Assembly: GCA_963716115.1 (NCBI GenBank)
Contig: CAVQSZ010000017.1
Span: forward strand, 124,001-188,000
Length of the DNA: 64,000 nucleotides
Source of the DNA: AP-15 sp963716115
GTDB taxonomy: Bacteria > Pseudomonadota > Alphaproteobacteria > ATCC43930 > CGMCC-115725
Direction: 5' to 3'
In this document: positions 8,650 through 17,638 of the stretch, piece after piece
How the letters are laid out: each line of letters starts with the position of its first letter
How positions within the stretch are numbered: position 1 is the first letter of the stretch
Program-made: the position numbers and the translations under genes
Notes under the pieces: generated by a model
What the model saw: the letters and a program-made list of their open reading frames with translations, nothing else
Told to the model about the DNA's origin: nothing
The model's database searches: none

Positions 8650-9387
8650 ATGTTCGACCTTTCAGGACAGACCGCGCTGGTGACAGGCGCCTCCGGCGGC
8701 ATCGGCGGCGCGATCGCGCGGTCGCTGCACGCTCGCGGCGCGGCGGTGATGCTGGCCGGCACGCGGGCCGACGCGCTCGACGCGCTCGCGGCGGAGCTCG
8801 GCGGGCGCGCCCATGCCGGCGTGGCCGATCTCGCCGACCCCGACGCGCCCGACCGCCTGGTCAAGGCAGCCGAAGCGGCGATGGGCCGGCTCGACATTCT
8901 GGTCAACAACGCCGGCCTGACCCGCGACGGGCTCGCTCTGCGGATGACCGACGAGAGCTGGCGGGCGGTCATCGAGGTCAACCTGACGGCGGCCTTCCGG
9001 CTGACCCGCGCGGCGCTGCGCGGGATGGTCCGGCGGCGTCACGGCCGGGTGATCGGGGTGAGCTCGGTCGTCGCGCTGACCGGCAACATCGGCCAGGCGA
9101 ACTACGCCGCGTCGAAGGCGGCGATGATCGGCATGTCGAAATCGATCGCGGCCGAGGTGGCGGGCCGCGGCGTCACCGTCAATTGCGTGGCCCCCGGCTT
9201 CATCCTGACGGCGATGACCGACAAGCTCAGCGACGAGCAGCGCGGCCGGCTCGCCGGCGCGATCCCCGCCGGCCGGTTCGGCGCTCCGGCGGACGTGGCC
9301 GCCGCCGTCGTCTATCTGGCGAGCGCCGAGGCCGGCTATGTCACCGGTCAGACCTTGCACGTCAACGGCGGCATGGCCATGCTATAG
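8650..9387 (+). CDS. fabG: 3-oxoacyl-ACP reductase
   Basis: A 245-residue short-chain dehydrogenase. The Rossmann motif TGASGGIGGAI starts near residue 12, NNAG near 86, catalytic Ser near 138, and Tyr152/Lys156 in NYAASKAA. PGFILTAMTDKL and the C-terminal YVTGQTLHVNGGMAM are FabG-specific. It reduces beta-ketoacyl-ACP with NADPH. The gene lies 93 bases after fabD in the fab cluster. Confidence 0.97.
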   Translation: MFDLSGQTALVTGASGGIGGAIARSLHARGAAVMLAGTRADALDALAAELGGRAHAGVADLADPDAPDRLVKAAEAAMGRLDILVNNAGLTRDGLALRMTDESWRAVIEVNLTAAFRLTRAALRGMVRRRHGRVIGVSSVVALTGNIGQANYAASKAAMIGMSKSIAAEVAGRGVTVNCVAPGFILTAMTDKLSDEQRGRLAGAIPAGRFGAPADVAAAVVYLASAEAGYVTGQTLHVNGGMAML

Positions 9388-9419
9388 CGTCGCCGCCGCG
9401 CGCCCGCTTTTAAGCCGAA

Positions 9420-9449
9420 TTGGCGCCGCCGGGGAAACCATGATATGGG
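9420..9449 (+). promoter_or_regulatory. Possible acpP promoter
   Basis: TTGGCG (9420-9425) and TATGGG (9444-9449) with an 18-base spacer lie in the 166-base gap before acpP, which is often transcribed from its own strong promoter. The match is moderate. The rest of the gap shows no other clear element. Confidence 0.3.
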
Positions 9450-9553
9450 AGCCGCGGCTTGCACCCGGTCCCGGGGGACGACACCAGAGCGGCGATGACG
9501 CCGGGAAGCCCTGTGTCGAGACGACCTTCAAGCACCACTGAGGGGAACAACGG

Positions 9554-9787
9554 ATGAGCGATGTCGCCGAGCGGGTCAAAAAGATCGTCGTCGAGCATTT
9601 GGGCGTCGACGAATCGAAAGTGACCGAAAACGCCAGCTTTATCGACGATCTGGGCGCCGACAGCCTCGATACCGTCGAGCTCGTCATGGCCTTCGAGGAG
9701 GAGTTCGGGTGCGAGATCCCGGATGACGCGGCCGAGAAGATCGTGACGGTCAAGGATGCCGTCAGCTTCATCGAATCGCACAGCTGA
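9554..9787 (+). CDS. acpP: Acyl carrier protein
   Basis: A 77-residue acidic protein with the phosphopantetheine site GADSLDTVELVM; Ser37 is the attachment residue. SDVAERVKKIVVEHLGVDE at the N-terminus is typical. ATG 9554 follows GAGGGGAACAACGG. It carries growing acyl chains between the fatty-acid enzymes. Flanked by fabG and fabF. Confidence 0.98.
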   Translation: MSDVAERVKKIVVEHLGVDESKVTENASFIDDLGADSLDTVELVMAFEEEFGCEIPDDAAEKIVTVKDAVSFIESHS

Positions 9788-9870
9788 GCGCCGGGCCTTG
9801 CCATCGTCCGGGATCCGCTCGCCGGGAGCGCCATGACCCTGCTCCCGTCCGCGAGCCGGCGAGACTAGCG

Positions 9871-11133
9871 ATGCGGCGCGTCTTCGTGACCGGGATGGGG
9901 CTGGTGACGCCTCTCGGCATCGGCCTCGAGCGGAATTGGAGCCGCCTGATCGAGGGCGGCTCAGGGGTTCGCGCGATCCAATCCTTCGACGTTTCGGATC
10001 TGCCGGCCAGGATCGCCGGCCAGGTGCCGCGCGGCGACACCGCCTCGGGGCAGTTCAACGTCGACGACTGGGTGCCGCCCAAGGATCAGCGCAAGATGGA
10101 CGGCTTTATCGTCTTTGCGCTCGCCGCGGCCGTCCAGGCGGTCGAGGATTCCGGCTGGACGCCCGACGACGAGGAAGAGCGCGAGCGCACCGGCGTCATC
10201 ATCGGCTCCGGCATCGGCGGCCTCTCCGGCATCACCGAGGGCGCGTTGATCCTGCGCGAGCGCGGCCCGCGCCGCGTGACGCCGTTCTTCATCCCGGCCA
10301 ATCTGATCAACCTCGCCTCGGGTCACGTCTCGATCCGCTACGGCTTCAAGGGGCCCAACCATGCGGTCGTGACCGCCTGCTCGACCGGGGCGCACGCGAT
10401 CGGCGACGCGGCGCGGCTGATCATGCTCGACGACGCCGATGTCATGGTCTGCGGCGGCACCGAAGCGGCGGTCTGCCGGCTGGGCATCGCCGGCTTCGCC
10501 GCGGCGCGGGCCTTGTCGACCGGGTTCAATGACGATCCGCCGCGCGCCTCGCGCCCGTGGGACCAGGCGCGCGACGGCTTTGTCATGGGCGAGGGCGCCG
10601 GCATCCTCGTCCTCGAGGAGCTCGAGCACGCCAGGAAGCGCGGCGCCAAGCTCTACGCCGAGGTCATCGGCTATGGCATGTCGGGCGATGCGTTTCACCT
10701 GACCGCACCCGCGGAGGACGGCAACGGCGCCTTCCGCTCGATGCGCAACGCGCTGAAGCGCGCCGGCATCGCGCCCGACCGGATCGACTACATCAACGCG
10801 CACGGCACCTCGACCCCGCTCGGCGACGAGATCGAGCTCGGCGCGGTCAAGCGGCTGTTCGGCCGGCACGCCTACGAATTGTCGATGTCCTCGACCAAAT
10901 CGGCGATCGGGCATCTGCTGGGCGCCGCCGGCAGCGTCGAGGCGATCTTCTCGATCCTGGCGTTGCGCGACGGCGTGGCGCCGCCGACCCTGAACCTCGA
11001 CAACCCGTCGCCGTCCTGCGACATCGACCTGGTGGCCAACGAGGCAAAGCCGCGCAAGATCGAATACGTGCTCTCCAACTCCTTCGGGTTCGGCGGCACC
11101 AACGCGTCGCTGATCTTCGCCGGCCCGCCCTGA
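9871..11133 (+). CDS. fabF: 3-oxoacyl-ACP synthase II
   Basis: A 420-residue condensing enzyme. RRVFVTGMGLVTPLG opens the protein. The active-site cysteine is in TACSTGAH (Cys170), the two catalytic histidines in NAHGTSTPLGD and SAIGHLLGAAG, and the C-terminus has NSFGFGGTNASL. It elongates acyl-ACP by condensing it with malonyl-ACP. The length is normal for FabF. Confidence 0.98.
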   Translation: MRRVFVTGMGLVTPLGIGLERNWSRLIEGGSGVRAIQSFDVSDLPARIAGQVPRGDTASGQFNVDDWVPPKDQRKMDGFIVFALAAAVQAVEDSGWTPDDEEERERTGVIIGSGIGGLSGITEGALILRERGPRRVTPFFIPANLINLASGHVSIRYGFKGPNHAVVTACSTGAHAIGDAARLIMLDDADVMVCGGTEAAVCRLGIAGFAAARALSTGFNDDPPRASRPWDQARDGFVMGEGAGILVLEELEHARKRGAKLYAEVIGYGMSGDAFHLTAPAEDGNGAFRSMRNALKRAGIAPDRIDYINAHGTSTPLGDEIELGAVKRLFGRHAYELSMSSTKSAIGHLLGAAGSVEAIFSILALRDGVAPPTLNLDNPSPSCDIDLVANEAKPRKIEYVLSNSFGFGGTNASLIFAGPP

Positions 11134-11237
11134 GCGGACGGGGCGCGGCGGCCGAGGCCGATGAACGCCGGTGAAGGCCGGCCGGCGGCCGCACCGGGCC
11201 GGCCCTGCCGCATGGGGTCGGGGCGCGCCCGGCCCCC

Positions 11238-12344
11238 TTGCCGCGCTCGATTTCTTCGCCCGCCCGAGGGCCGGGGGCTGCCGCTGCGAATCGGGCGTTG
11301 AGGGTGCGCGGCTTGGTTCGCTTGTTTGTCTGGGCGCTGGTCACCGTGTCGCTGCTCCTCGCGGCGGTCGGCGGGATCGGCTGGTGGCTCTATCGCGACC
11401 TGGCCGCGCGCGGCCCCCTCGCCGAGGCGCGCACCTTGGTGATCCCGCGCCGCACCGGCCTTGCCGCCGCCGCGGCGCTGCTGGCCGAGCACGGCGTCAT
11501 CCGCCATTCGCTGCCGTTCGAGCTCGGGGCCAAGCTGCTGCACGGCGCGGCGCTGCAAGCCGGGGAGTATGAGTTCCCCGCCGGGGTGAGCCCGTTCGAG
11601 GCGATGGAAATCCTGGCCGGCGGCAAGACGGTCAGGCATCGCCTGACGATCCCCGAGGGGTTGACCAGCGCCGAGGTCGCGGCGCTGGTGCAGGCCGCGC
11701 CGGCGATGGACGGCGAGCTCGGCGAAGCCCCGCCCGAGGGCGAGCTGCTGCCCGAGACCTATCTCTACAGCTATGGCGAGCCGCGCAAGGACATGCTCGA
11801 CCGCATGCGGCGGGCGATGGCGCGCGCCTTGGCCGAAATCTGGGCCGAGCGCCGCCCCGACCTGCCGCTCGACAGCCCCGAGGAGCTGCTGACCCTGGCG
11901 TCGCTGATCGAGAAGGAAGCCGCGCGCGCCGACGAGCGGGCGCGCATCGCCGCCGTGTTCGTCAATCGGCTGCGCCTCGGCATGCCCTTGCAGTCGGACC
12001 CGACCGTCATCTACGCCTTGAGCGACCGCGGCCGGAAAAAGCTCGACCACCCGCTCAGCCGCGCCGACCTCGCGGTCGGATCGCCCTACAACACCTACAG
12101 CGCCAAGGGGCTGCCGCCCGGCCCGATCGACAATCCGGGGTTGGCCGCGTTGCGCGCCGCCGCGCGCCCGGCGGTCAGCGACGACCTTTACTTTGTCGCC
12201 GACGGAGCCGGCGGGCACGTTTTCGCCAAGACCCTGGCCGAGCACAACCGGAATGTCGCCAGGTATCGCCGCAACGCAACGGCGGAACCCGGCCGGACAC
12301 AAGACGGCGGCGGCCCGGACGCGCGGCCGCAGGCCCCGCCATAG
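11238..12344 (+). CDS. mltG: Endolytic transglycosylase MltG (YceG family)
   Basis: A single-pass inner-membrane protein: the helix is around LFVWALVTVSLLLAAVGGIGWWLY, followed by a periplasmic LysM-like part and the catalytic YceG domain with LTLASLIEKEA (catalytic Glu) and RLRLGMPLQSDPTVIY, then SPYNTY and GLPPGPIDNPG. It cleaves nascent glycan strands and so limits peptidoglycan polymer length. The start is uncertain: TTG 11238 gives 368 residues, GTG 11304 gives 346 and begins just before the membrane helix. Position after fabF is the usual alphaproteobacterial arrangement. Confidence 0.92.
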   Translation: MPRSISSPARGPGAAAANRALRVRGLVRLFVWALVTVSLLLAAVGGIGWWLYRDLAARGPLAEARTLVIPRRTGLAAAAALLAEHGVIRHSLPFELGAKLLHGAALQAGEYEFPAGVSPFEAMEILAGGKTVRHRLTIPEGLTSAEVAALVQAAPAMDGELGEAPPEGELLPETYLYSYGEPRKDMLDRMRRAMARALAEIWAERRPDLPLDSPEELLTLASLIEKEAARADERARIAAVFVNRLRLGMPLQSDPTVIYALSDRGRKKLDHPLSRADLAVGSPYNTYSAKGLPPGPIDNPGLAALRAAARPAVSDDLYFVADGAGGHVFAKTLAEHNRNVARYRRNATAEPGRTQDGGGPDARPQAPP

Positions 12345-12434
12345 CGGCGAGAGGGGGCGGCGTCTGCTCGCGCCGTTGTTGCGCTTCCGAGGCGCCGCTA
12401 TAACCTTCCCGCAACAGCGAGGAGCGCGGACGCG

Positions 12435-13316
12435 GTGGGTCTCTGCAGCATGACCGGTTTCGCCCGAGCCCAGGGCGAGGCGCTCGGGATCGCCTGGGCC
12501 TGGGAAATCAAGAGCGTCAACGGACGCTCGCTCGACCTGCGGCTGCGGCTGGCGCCGGGCTTCGACGCGCTGGAGCCGCAGCTGCGCGCCGCGCTGGCGC
12601 AACGCTTTCGCCGCGGCAGCATCGCCGCCAACCTGTCGCTGACCCGCACCGCGCCCGCGGCGCTGCGGGTCAACCGCGAGGCGCTGGCTCAGCTCGTCGT
12701 CCTGATCGACGAGCTCGCCGGGAAGATCGAGGCGGCGCCGCCCCGCATCGACGGCCTGCTCGCGTTGCGCGGCGTCATCGAAACCGTCGAGGACGAGGAC
12801 GAAGCCGTGCTCGACGGCCGCCGGGCGGCGCTCCTCCAGGGATGGGAGGCCGCGCTCGCCGGCCTCGCCGCCGCCAGGGCGGAGGAGGGCGCGCGGCTCG
12901 CCACGCTGGCGTGCGGGCAGCTCGACGAGATGGCGACGCTCGTGGCGGCGGCCGAAGGGTGCGCCGCGGCGCAGCCGGAGGCGATCCGCGACAGATTGCG
13001 CACGACGCTTGCGACCCTCGCCGATCTTGCCCCGGGCATGCCCGAGGAACGGGTGGCGCAGGAAGCGGCGCTGCTCGCGGCGCGCGCCGATATCCGCGAG
13101 GAGCTGGAGCGGTTGCGGGCGCATCTCGACCAGGCCGGCGGCCTGCTGCGGGAAGACGAGGCGGTCGGGCGCCGGCTGGATTTCCTCTGCCAGGAGCTGA
13201 ACCGCGAGGCCAACACCTTGTGCTCGAAATCGGCCGATATCGAGCTGACCCGGATCGGGCTGTCGCTGAAGGCGGTGGTCGAGCAGTTCCGCGAGCAGGT
13301 GCAGAACATCGAATAA
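12435..13316 (+). CDS. YicC family endoribonuclease
   Basis: A 293-residue protein from GTG 12435 (site GAGGAGCG upstream). LCSMTGFARAQG and the WEIKSVNGRSLDLRLRLP-like block open it. The C-terminal family block RLDFLCQELNREANTLCSKSADIELTRIGLSLKAVVEQFREQVQNIE-type sequence is complete. YicC proteins are RNA endonucleases related to RmuC-independent stress functions. In most alphaproteobacteria guanylate kinase (gmk) follows; here it is replaced by an unrelated convergent gene. Confidence 0.9.
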   Translation: MGLCSMTGFARAQGEALGIAWAWEIKSVNGRSLDLRLRLAPGFDALEPQLRAALAQRFRRGSIAANLSLTRTAPAALRVNREALAQLVVLIDELAGKIEAAPPRIDGLLALRGVIETVEDEDEAVLDGRRAALLQGWEAALAGLAAARAEEGARLATLACGQLDEMATLVAAAEGCAAAQPEAIRDRLRTTLATLADLAPGMPEERVAQEAALLAARADIREELERLRAHLDQAGGLLREDEAVGRRLDFLCQELNREANTLCSKSADIELTRIGLSLKAVVEQFREQVQNIE

Positions 13317-13329
13317 GCGTTCACGGATA

Positions 13330-13905
13330 TTATGGCCGGCAGGCTGCAATTCTCCAGGCGCGGTACGCGGCCTGAGTCATTTCCGTTACTGTTTTCAAAT
13401 CGTTGTATTTTGTATTGATCACAACATCGAAATTCAACGGGTCGGCCATGTCGACGCCATAGAGCGCGGCATATCGCTTTTGCTCGCTGGCGGATCTGCG
13501 GTCGATGCTCCGGCGCACTTCTTCGACGGTTTGCGCATCCTCGCTGATCCGGCCCTCCCTTCGCAAATGCTCGAAGATCCGGTCGGCGGCCGTGTCCGGA
13601 TCGAGCACCAGAAATACCTTGAAGGAATCGGGCATCCAATGCCACGCCATGCGCGAATCGATTACAAGCTTATGTTCGGCAAGGTACAAGTCTTGAACCA
13701 GCTTGTCTACTTTGAGATCGATATCCCGCTGCACCTCCGCCGAAATATTCATGGCTTCGATCGACTCGCCGCGCTCGGCAGCCAGCTGCCTGAAAAGATC
13801 GCCGGAAGAAAAGTGTCGGAACCCAAGAGCAGCGGCGACAACCTTTGCGGTAGAAGATTTTCCCGATCCAGGCGATCCCGCGATGGTTATGATCTCCTTC
13901 TTCAT
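13330..13905 (-). CDS. Cytidylate-kinase-like P-loop kinase (archaeal type)
   Basis: A 191-residue protein. The Walker A loop is IAGSPGSGKSSTAK at residue 8, followed by GFRHFSSGDLFRQLAAERG, the nucleotide-monophosphate-binding part that resembles archaeal-type CMP kinase, and a DSRMAW block. The lid is arginine-rich (RRSIDRRSASEQKRY). It probably transfers phosphate from ATP to a nucleoside monophosphate, but the substrate is not proven. By eye it is clearly more AT-rich than its neighbours (long runs such as TTTTCAAATCG), lies convergent to yicC where gmk is expected, and is a good candidate for lateral acquisition. Confidence 0.72.
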   Translation of the reverse strand: MKKEIITIAGSPGSGKSSTAKVVAAALGFRHFSSGDLFRQLAAERGESIEAMNISAEVQRDIDLKVDKLVQDLYLAEHKLVIDSRMAWHWMPDSFKVFLVLDPDTAADRIFEHLRREGRISEDAQTVEEVRRSIDRRSASEQKRYAALYGVDMADPLNFDVVINTKYNDLKTVTEMTQAAYRAWRIAACRP

Positions 13906-13973
13906 TCACCGATATTCTCGGATTGATCACCGGGGGTCAATCCGGAGCGAGCCCCCGTCGCGGGCATGACGGG

Positions 13974-15629
13974 TCAATGACGGTCGGCGTTGAGGACGGT
14001 GCGCGGGCTCCTGACCAGCGGCATCAGTATGAGGGCGAACGCGAAAATCGAGCCGAGGATCATCAGCGCGTCATTGTAGGTCATCACCAGGGCCTCGCGC
14101 TGCACCAGCTTGCCGAGAAGCTCGAGCGCGGCGTGATAAGGGTCGCCGGGGACCAGCGTGTCGAGCCGGCTCGTCTGCATGTCGAGAAAATGCTGCACCG
14201 CGGGGCGCGCCGGGTTGATGTCCTCGATAAGCCTGTTCCAGTGAAAATTCAGACGGCTGTTCATGACGGTCCCGAGCACCGCCAGCCCGATCGCGCCGCC
14301 GAGGTCGCGGGTCAGGTTATAGAGGCCGGCGGCGTTCTTCAGCTGATCGGGCCGCGTCGTGCCGAGCGCCAACAGATTAGCCGGCAGATAGCAGAACATC
14401 AGCGCAAAGCCGCGCAGCGCCTGCGGAACCATCAGCTCGGCGAAGCTCGACTGGTTGGTCAGGCCGGCGGTCAGGTACATCGCCACGGCGAACATGCCCA
14501 TGCCGATCGCCAGCATGATGCGCAGGTCGACCCGGCGCGCCATTTGGGCCGAGAACGGCGAGACCAGCATCTGCGCGAGCCCGGTGACGACCACCGTCTG
14601 GCCGATCTGCAGGCTGTTGAAGCCGCGCACCTGGGCGAGAAACAGCGGGATCAGGTAGGTGGCCCCGTAGAGCCCGGTGCCGATCACGAAGGTGTAGAAC
14701 GAGCCGACCGCGAAATTGCGGTTGAGAAAGGCGCGCAGATCGACGATCGGCTGGCGGTAGGTCAGCACGCGATAAAAGAAGAAGACGCCGGCGGTCCCCG
14801 AGACGGCGACAGCGACGCGGATCGCGCCGTCGTCGAGCCAGTCCCAGCGCGGCCCCTCCTCGAGCGCGTACTGCATGCAGCCGAGGAACAGCGCCATCAG
14901 CACCAGCCCGACGACATCGAAATAGCGCAGGAGCGACAGGTCGGGCCTGTCGATGTCGATCGTCAGCCAGACCACGATTGCGACGGCGATGCCGGGCACG
15001 ATGTTGACCAGAAACAGCCAGTGCCACGAGATCGCGTCGGTCAGAAAGCCGCCGATCGTCGGCCCCAGGGTCGAGGAGAGGTTGAGGATCAGCGAGATCA
15101 GGACCATGACCGTGGCCAGCTGCGCGCCGCGGAACTTGGTGTAGACGACCGGGAACACGGTCGGGGTGATGGCGCCGCCGCAGAACCCTTGCATGGCGCG
15201 GAAAAGGATCATCTGCTCGAGGCTGGTGGCGGTCGCGCACAGCGCGCTCGCCGCGGTGAAGCCGAGCGCCGCGCTGCAGAACACCACGCGGGTCGACAGC
15301 AGCCGCGACAATGTGCCGGACAGCGGCACCATGACCACATCGGCGATCAGATAGGCGGTCTGCACCCAGGCGATCTCGTCGGGGCTGGCCGACAGCCCGC
15401 CCTGGATCTGGGTCAGCGAGCTGGTCACGATCTGAACGTCCATGATCGCCATGAACTGGCCGAACACCATGGCGAGGACGCCGATCCAGTCGCGCAGCGT
15501 CGGGGCCGGAGCGGGTCCGCCGGGCGCGACGGCGGCGGCAGACGCGGGCGGCGGCTTGGGGGCCGCGGCGGCGGGCCGGCTTGTGGCGCCGCGCACCCGC
15601 CGCAGCGGCGCTCCGAGGGTCCAGGTCAT
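13974..15629 (-). CDS. emrB: DHA2-family (EmrB-type) multidrug efflux permease
   Basis: A 551-residue major-facilitator protein with a Pro/Ala-rich N-terminal tail of about 45 residues and then about 14 membrane segments. DWIGVLAMVFGQFMAIMDVQIV, WVQTAYLIADVVMVPLSG and the motif C block STLGPTIGGFLTD are typical of the drug:proton antiporter-2 group. It would pump hydrophobic compounds out with the EmrA-like partner whose 3' end overlaps its start by 4 bases. Controlled in all likelihood by the divergent TetR gene. The name is by family, not proven function. Confidence 0.9.
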   Translation of the reverse strand: MTWTLGAPLRRVRGATSRPAAAAPKPPPASAAAVAPGGPAPAPTLRDWIGVLAMVFGQFMAIMDVQIVTSSLTQIQGGLSASPDEIAWVQTAYLIADVVMVPLSGTLSRLLSTRVVFCSAALGFTAASALCATATSLEQMILFRAMQGFCGGAITPTVFPVVYTKFRGAQLATVMVLISLILNLSSTLGPTIGGFLTDAISWHWLFLVNIVPGIAVAIVVWLTIDIDRPDLSLLRYFDVVGLVLMALFLGCMQYALEEGPRWDWLDDGAIRVAVAVSGTAGVFFFYRVLTYRQPIVDLRAFLNRNFAVGSFYTFVIGTGLYGATYLIPLFLAQVRGFNSLQIGQTVVVTGLAQMLVSPFSAQMARRVDLRIMLAIGMGMFAVAMYLTAGLTNQSSFAELMVPQALRGFALMFCYLPANLLALGTTRPDQLKNAAGLYNLTRDLGGAIGLAVLGTVMNSRLNFHWNRLIEDINPARPAVQHFLDMQTSRLDTLVPGDPYHAALELLGKLVQREALVMTYNDALMILGSIFAFALILMPLVRSPRTVLNADRH

Positions 15630-16732
15630 CGCGGCGCGGGGGCCTTGTCGGCGGCGGCCGAATTCGCCTGGGCCGCGCCGATGACGCCGTCGCCGGCGGC
15701 GGCCGCGCCATCGCCGCGGGTGTCGACGGTCACCGTCACCGACAGGCCCGGCCGCAGCAGCCGGGCGAGCGGGCTGTCGCTCGGCAGCGCGATCCGCACC
15801 GGCACGCGCTGCACGATCTTGGTGAAGTTCCCGGTCGCGTTGTCCGGCGGCAACAGGCTGAACTGCGCCCCGCTGCCGGGCGCGAAGCTCTCGATCCGGC
15901 CGTCGAGCGGGTGGTCGGGATAGGCGTCGACCGCCACCTTGGCGTGCTGTCCCGGCCGCATCCGCGTCAGCTGCGTCTCCTTGAAGTTCGCGGTCACATA
16001 GACCTGCGGCAGCGGCACCAACGACAACAGCTGGGTTCCGGGCTTGACGTACTGGCCGACCTGCCCGGCGCGGTTGCCCGCCACCCCGGCGACCGGGGCG
16101 CGAATGACGGTGTGGTCGAGGTCGTTCCGGGCGAGCTGCAGATTGGCCCGGGTCTGCTGCAGCCGCGCCTCCTCCTCGCGCCGCTGCGCCCGCAGCACGG
16201 CGAGGTTGCTCTGTTCGGCGGCGAACCCGGCGCGCGCCTTCAACAGCGACGCGTCGGCCTTGCGGGCGTCCGCCTGGGCCTGCTCGAAGCGCTGGCGGCT
16301 GGCGAAGTCGCTGGTCATCAGCGCGCTGTAGCGCTTGAAGTCCTGCTGCGCCCGCGACTGGTCGGCCTCGGCCGATTTGACCATCGCGTCGGCCTGCTCG
16401 ATCATCGCCTGCTGCAGTTGGAGGCGGCTCTCAAAGGTCGCGATCGTCGCCGCCTCGGTGTCGACGGCGGCCTGCGCCTGCGCCACCTTGGCCGCGAAGT
16501 CGCGGTCGCCGATCACGAACAGCACCGCGCCGGCCGCCACCTCCTCGTTGTCGCCGACGCGCACCTCCTTGATGTAGCCTTCGATTTTCGGGCTGATGAT
16601 CGATACGTCGCTCTCGATATAGGCGTCGTCGGTCGACTGCAGGAAGCGCAGCTCGGTCCACCAGTACCAGCCGCCGAGGACGCCGAGGGCCAGGACCGCG
16701 ACGGCGAGGCCGGCCACGAGGTTCTTGCGCAT
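15626..16732 (-). CDS. emrA: HlyD/EmrA-type membrane fusion protein
   Basis: A 368-residue periplasmic adaptor. One N-terminal membrane anchor (LVAGLAVAVLALGVLGGWYWW), the lipoyl/barrel half FLQSTDDAYIESDVSIISPKI, a long alpha-helical hairpin rich in Ala, Gln and Glu from about 95 to 190, and the second half with DLDHTVIRAPVAGVAG. It links the EmrB-like pump to an outer-membrane channel. First gene of the pair. A Pro/Ala tail ends the protein. Confidence 0.92.
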   Translation of the reverse strand: MRKNLVAGLAVAVLALGVLGGWYWWTELRFLQSTDDAYIESDVSIISPKIEGYIKEVRVGDNEEVAAGAVLFVIGDRDFAAKVAQAQAAVDTEAATIATFESRLQLQQAMIEQADAMVKSAEADQSRAQQDFKRYSALMTSDFASRQRFEQAQADARKADASLLKARAGFAAEQSNLAVLRAQRREEEARLQQTRANLQLARNDLDHTVIRAPVAGVAGNRAGQVGQYVKPGTQLLSLVPLPQVYVTANFKETQLTRMRPGQHAKVAVDAYPDHPLDGRIESFAPGSGAQFSLLPPDNATGNFTKIVQRVPVRIALPSDSPLARLLRPGLSVTVTVDTRGDGAAAAGDGVIGAAQANSAAADKAPAPR

Positions 16733-16783
16733 GTTTTTTTAGGAGCCAGGCATGAAATGAGGCGGGTTTGCAGGAAGAAGCCG

Positions 16784-16864
16784 TCGCCCCCGCGAAAGCG
16801 GGGGGCCGGAACAACCGTTCGAGCGCTTGCAGCCCTGGAGTCCCGCTTTCGCGGGAATGACGAG
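16784..16864. repeat. Interspersed palindromic repeat, copy 1
   Basis: About 80 bases with imperfect inverted ends (CGTCGCCCCCGCGAAAGCGG and CCCGCTTTCGCGGGAATGACG). The inner part (AACCGTTCGAGCGCTTGCAG) recurs at 30006-30139, so the two belong to one family of non-coding, REP/MITE-like repeats. It sits between the efflux genes and tetR. Confidence 0.65.
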
Positions 16865-16901
16865 AGCCGCTGATGGTTCGCGGGACATTCCGAGCCGGCC
16901 C

Positions 16902-16922
16902 TAAACTGAACCGTTCAGTTTA
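16902..16922. promoter_or_regulatory. Perfect 21-bp palindrome, probable TetR operator
   Basis: TAAACTGAAC at 16902-16911 is repeated in perfect inverse complement at 16913-16922 around a single central C. It lies 68 bases before the tetR start and 170 bases before emrA in the divergent gap, as expected for an operator from which the TetR dimer would repress both itself and the efflux pair. Binding is inferred, not shown. Confidence 0.7.
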
Positions 16923-16990
16923 ATCTTGCGTCAAGATGAAAGCGCGGCTACATGCTGTCAAGCCCTCGCGTCGACAACTGAGGGATCGCG

Positions 16991-17623
16991 ATGGAACGGG
17001 CGGTGCGCGTTGAGCCGACGGCGGGCGGCAAGGCCGAGAGCATCCTTGCCGCGGCGAGCCGGACCTTTCTCGCCAAGGGTTTCGGGGCGGTCAGCATGGA
17101 TGCGGTGGCGCGCGAGGCCGGCGTGTCGAAGGCGACGGTCTATGCCCATTTCGCCGGCAAGGAAGAATTGTTCGGCGCGATGGTCGGGCGGGTGTGCGAG
17201 CGCCATTTCGAGACCTTCACCGCGGGCGAGCTCGACCCGCGCGATGTCCGCGCCTCGCTGATCACGCTCGGCCGCCGCTTTCTGGAGCTGGTGCTGTCGC
17301 CCGACGCGATCGCGGTGCACCGCATCATCGTCGCCGAGGTGACCCGCTTTCCGGAGCTCGGCGGCGTCTTCTGGCGCGCCGGCCCGGAGCGCACGCTGGG
17401 TCAGATCGAGAGCTTCATGCGCAGCGCCGACGCCGCCGAAACCCTCGAGATCCCTAACCCACGGCTCGCCGCCGAGCAGTTCGTCGGGCTGATGCGCGGC
17501 GAAAACCACCTGCGCCACCTGCTGCGGCTGGAGCCGGAGGCGAGCGGGCGGCGCATCGGCGAGGCCGCGGCCGCCGCGGTCGACACCTTTATCCGGGCGT
17601 TCGCCCGGCGCAGCGCCCGATAG
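16991..17623 (+). CDS. TetR/AcrR family transcriptional regulator
   Basis: A 210-residue protein. The N-terminal helix-turn-helix is AAASRTFLAKGFGAVSMDAVAREAGVSKATVYAHFAGKEELF-type sequence at about residues 18-60, followed by a variable ligand domain with a TetR_C-like EVTRFPELGGVFW block. Divergent from emrAB with the perfect palindrome between; most likely a local repressor of the efflux pair that releases DNA on binding a pump substrate. Confidence 0.92.
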   Translation: MERAVRVEPTAGGKAESILAAASRTFLAKGFGAVSMDAVAREAGVSKATVYAHFAGKEELFGAMVGRVCERHFETFTAGELDPRDVRASLITLGRRFLELVLSPDAIAVHRIIVAEVTRFPELGGVFWRAGPERTLGQIESFMRSADAAETLEIPNPRLAAEQFVGLMRGENHLRHLLRLEPEASGRRIGEAAAAAVDTFIRAFARRSAR

Positions 17624-17638
17624 CGCGCGGCGCCGGCG

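Noticed and set aside
10872..13349. An 825-codon open frame antisense to fabF, mltG and yicC
   Set aside because: It lies opposite three well-conserved genes and has shadow-like composition with no motif.
13923..15923. A 666-codon plus-strand frame opposite the EmrB gene
   Set aside because: Low-complexity His/Gln/Arg/Asp-rich sequence; the EmrB membrane protein on the other strand explains the open frame.
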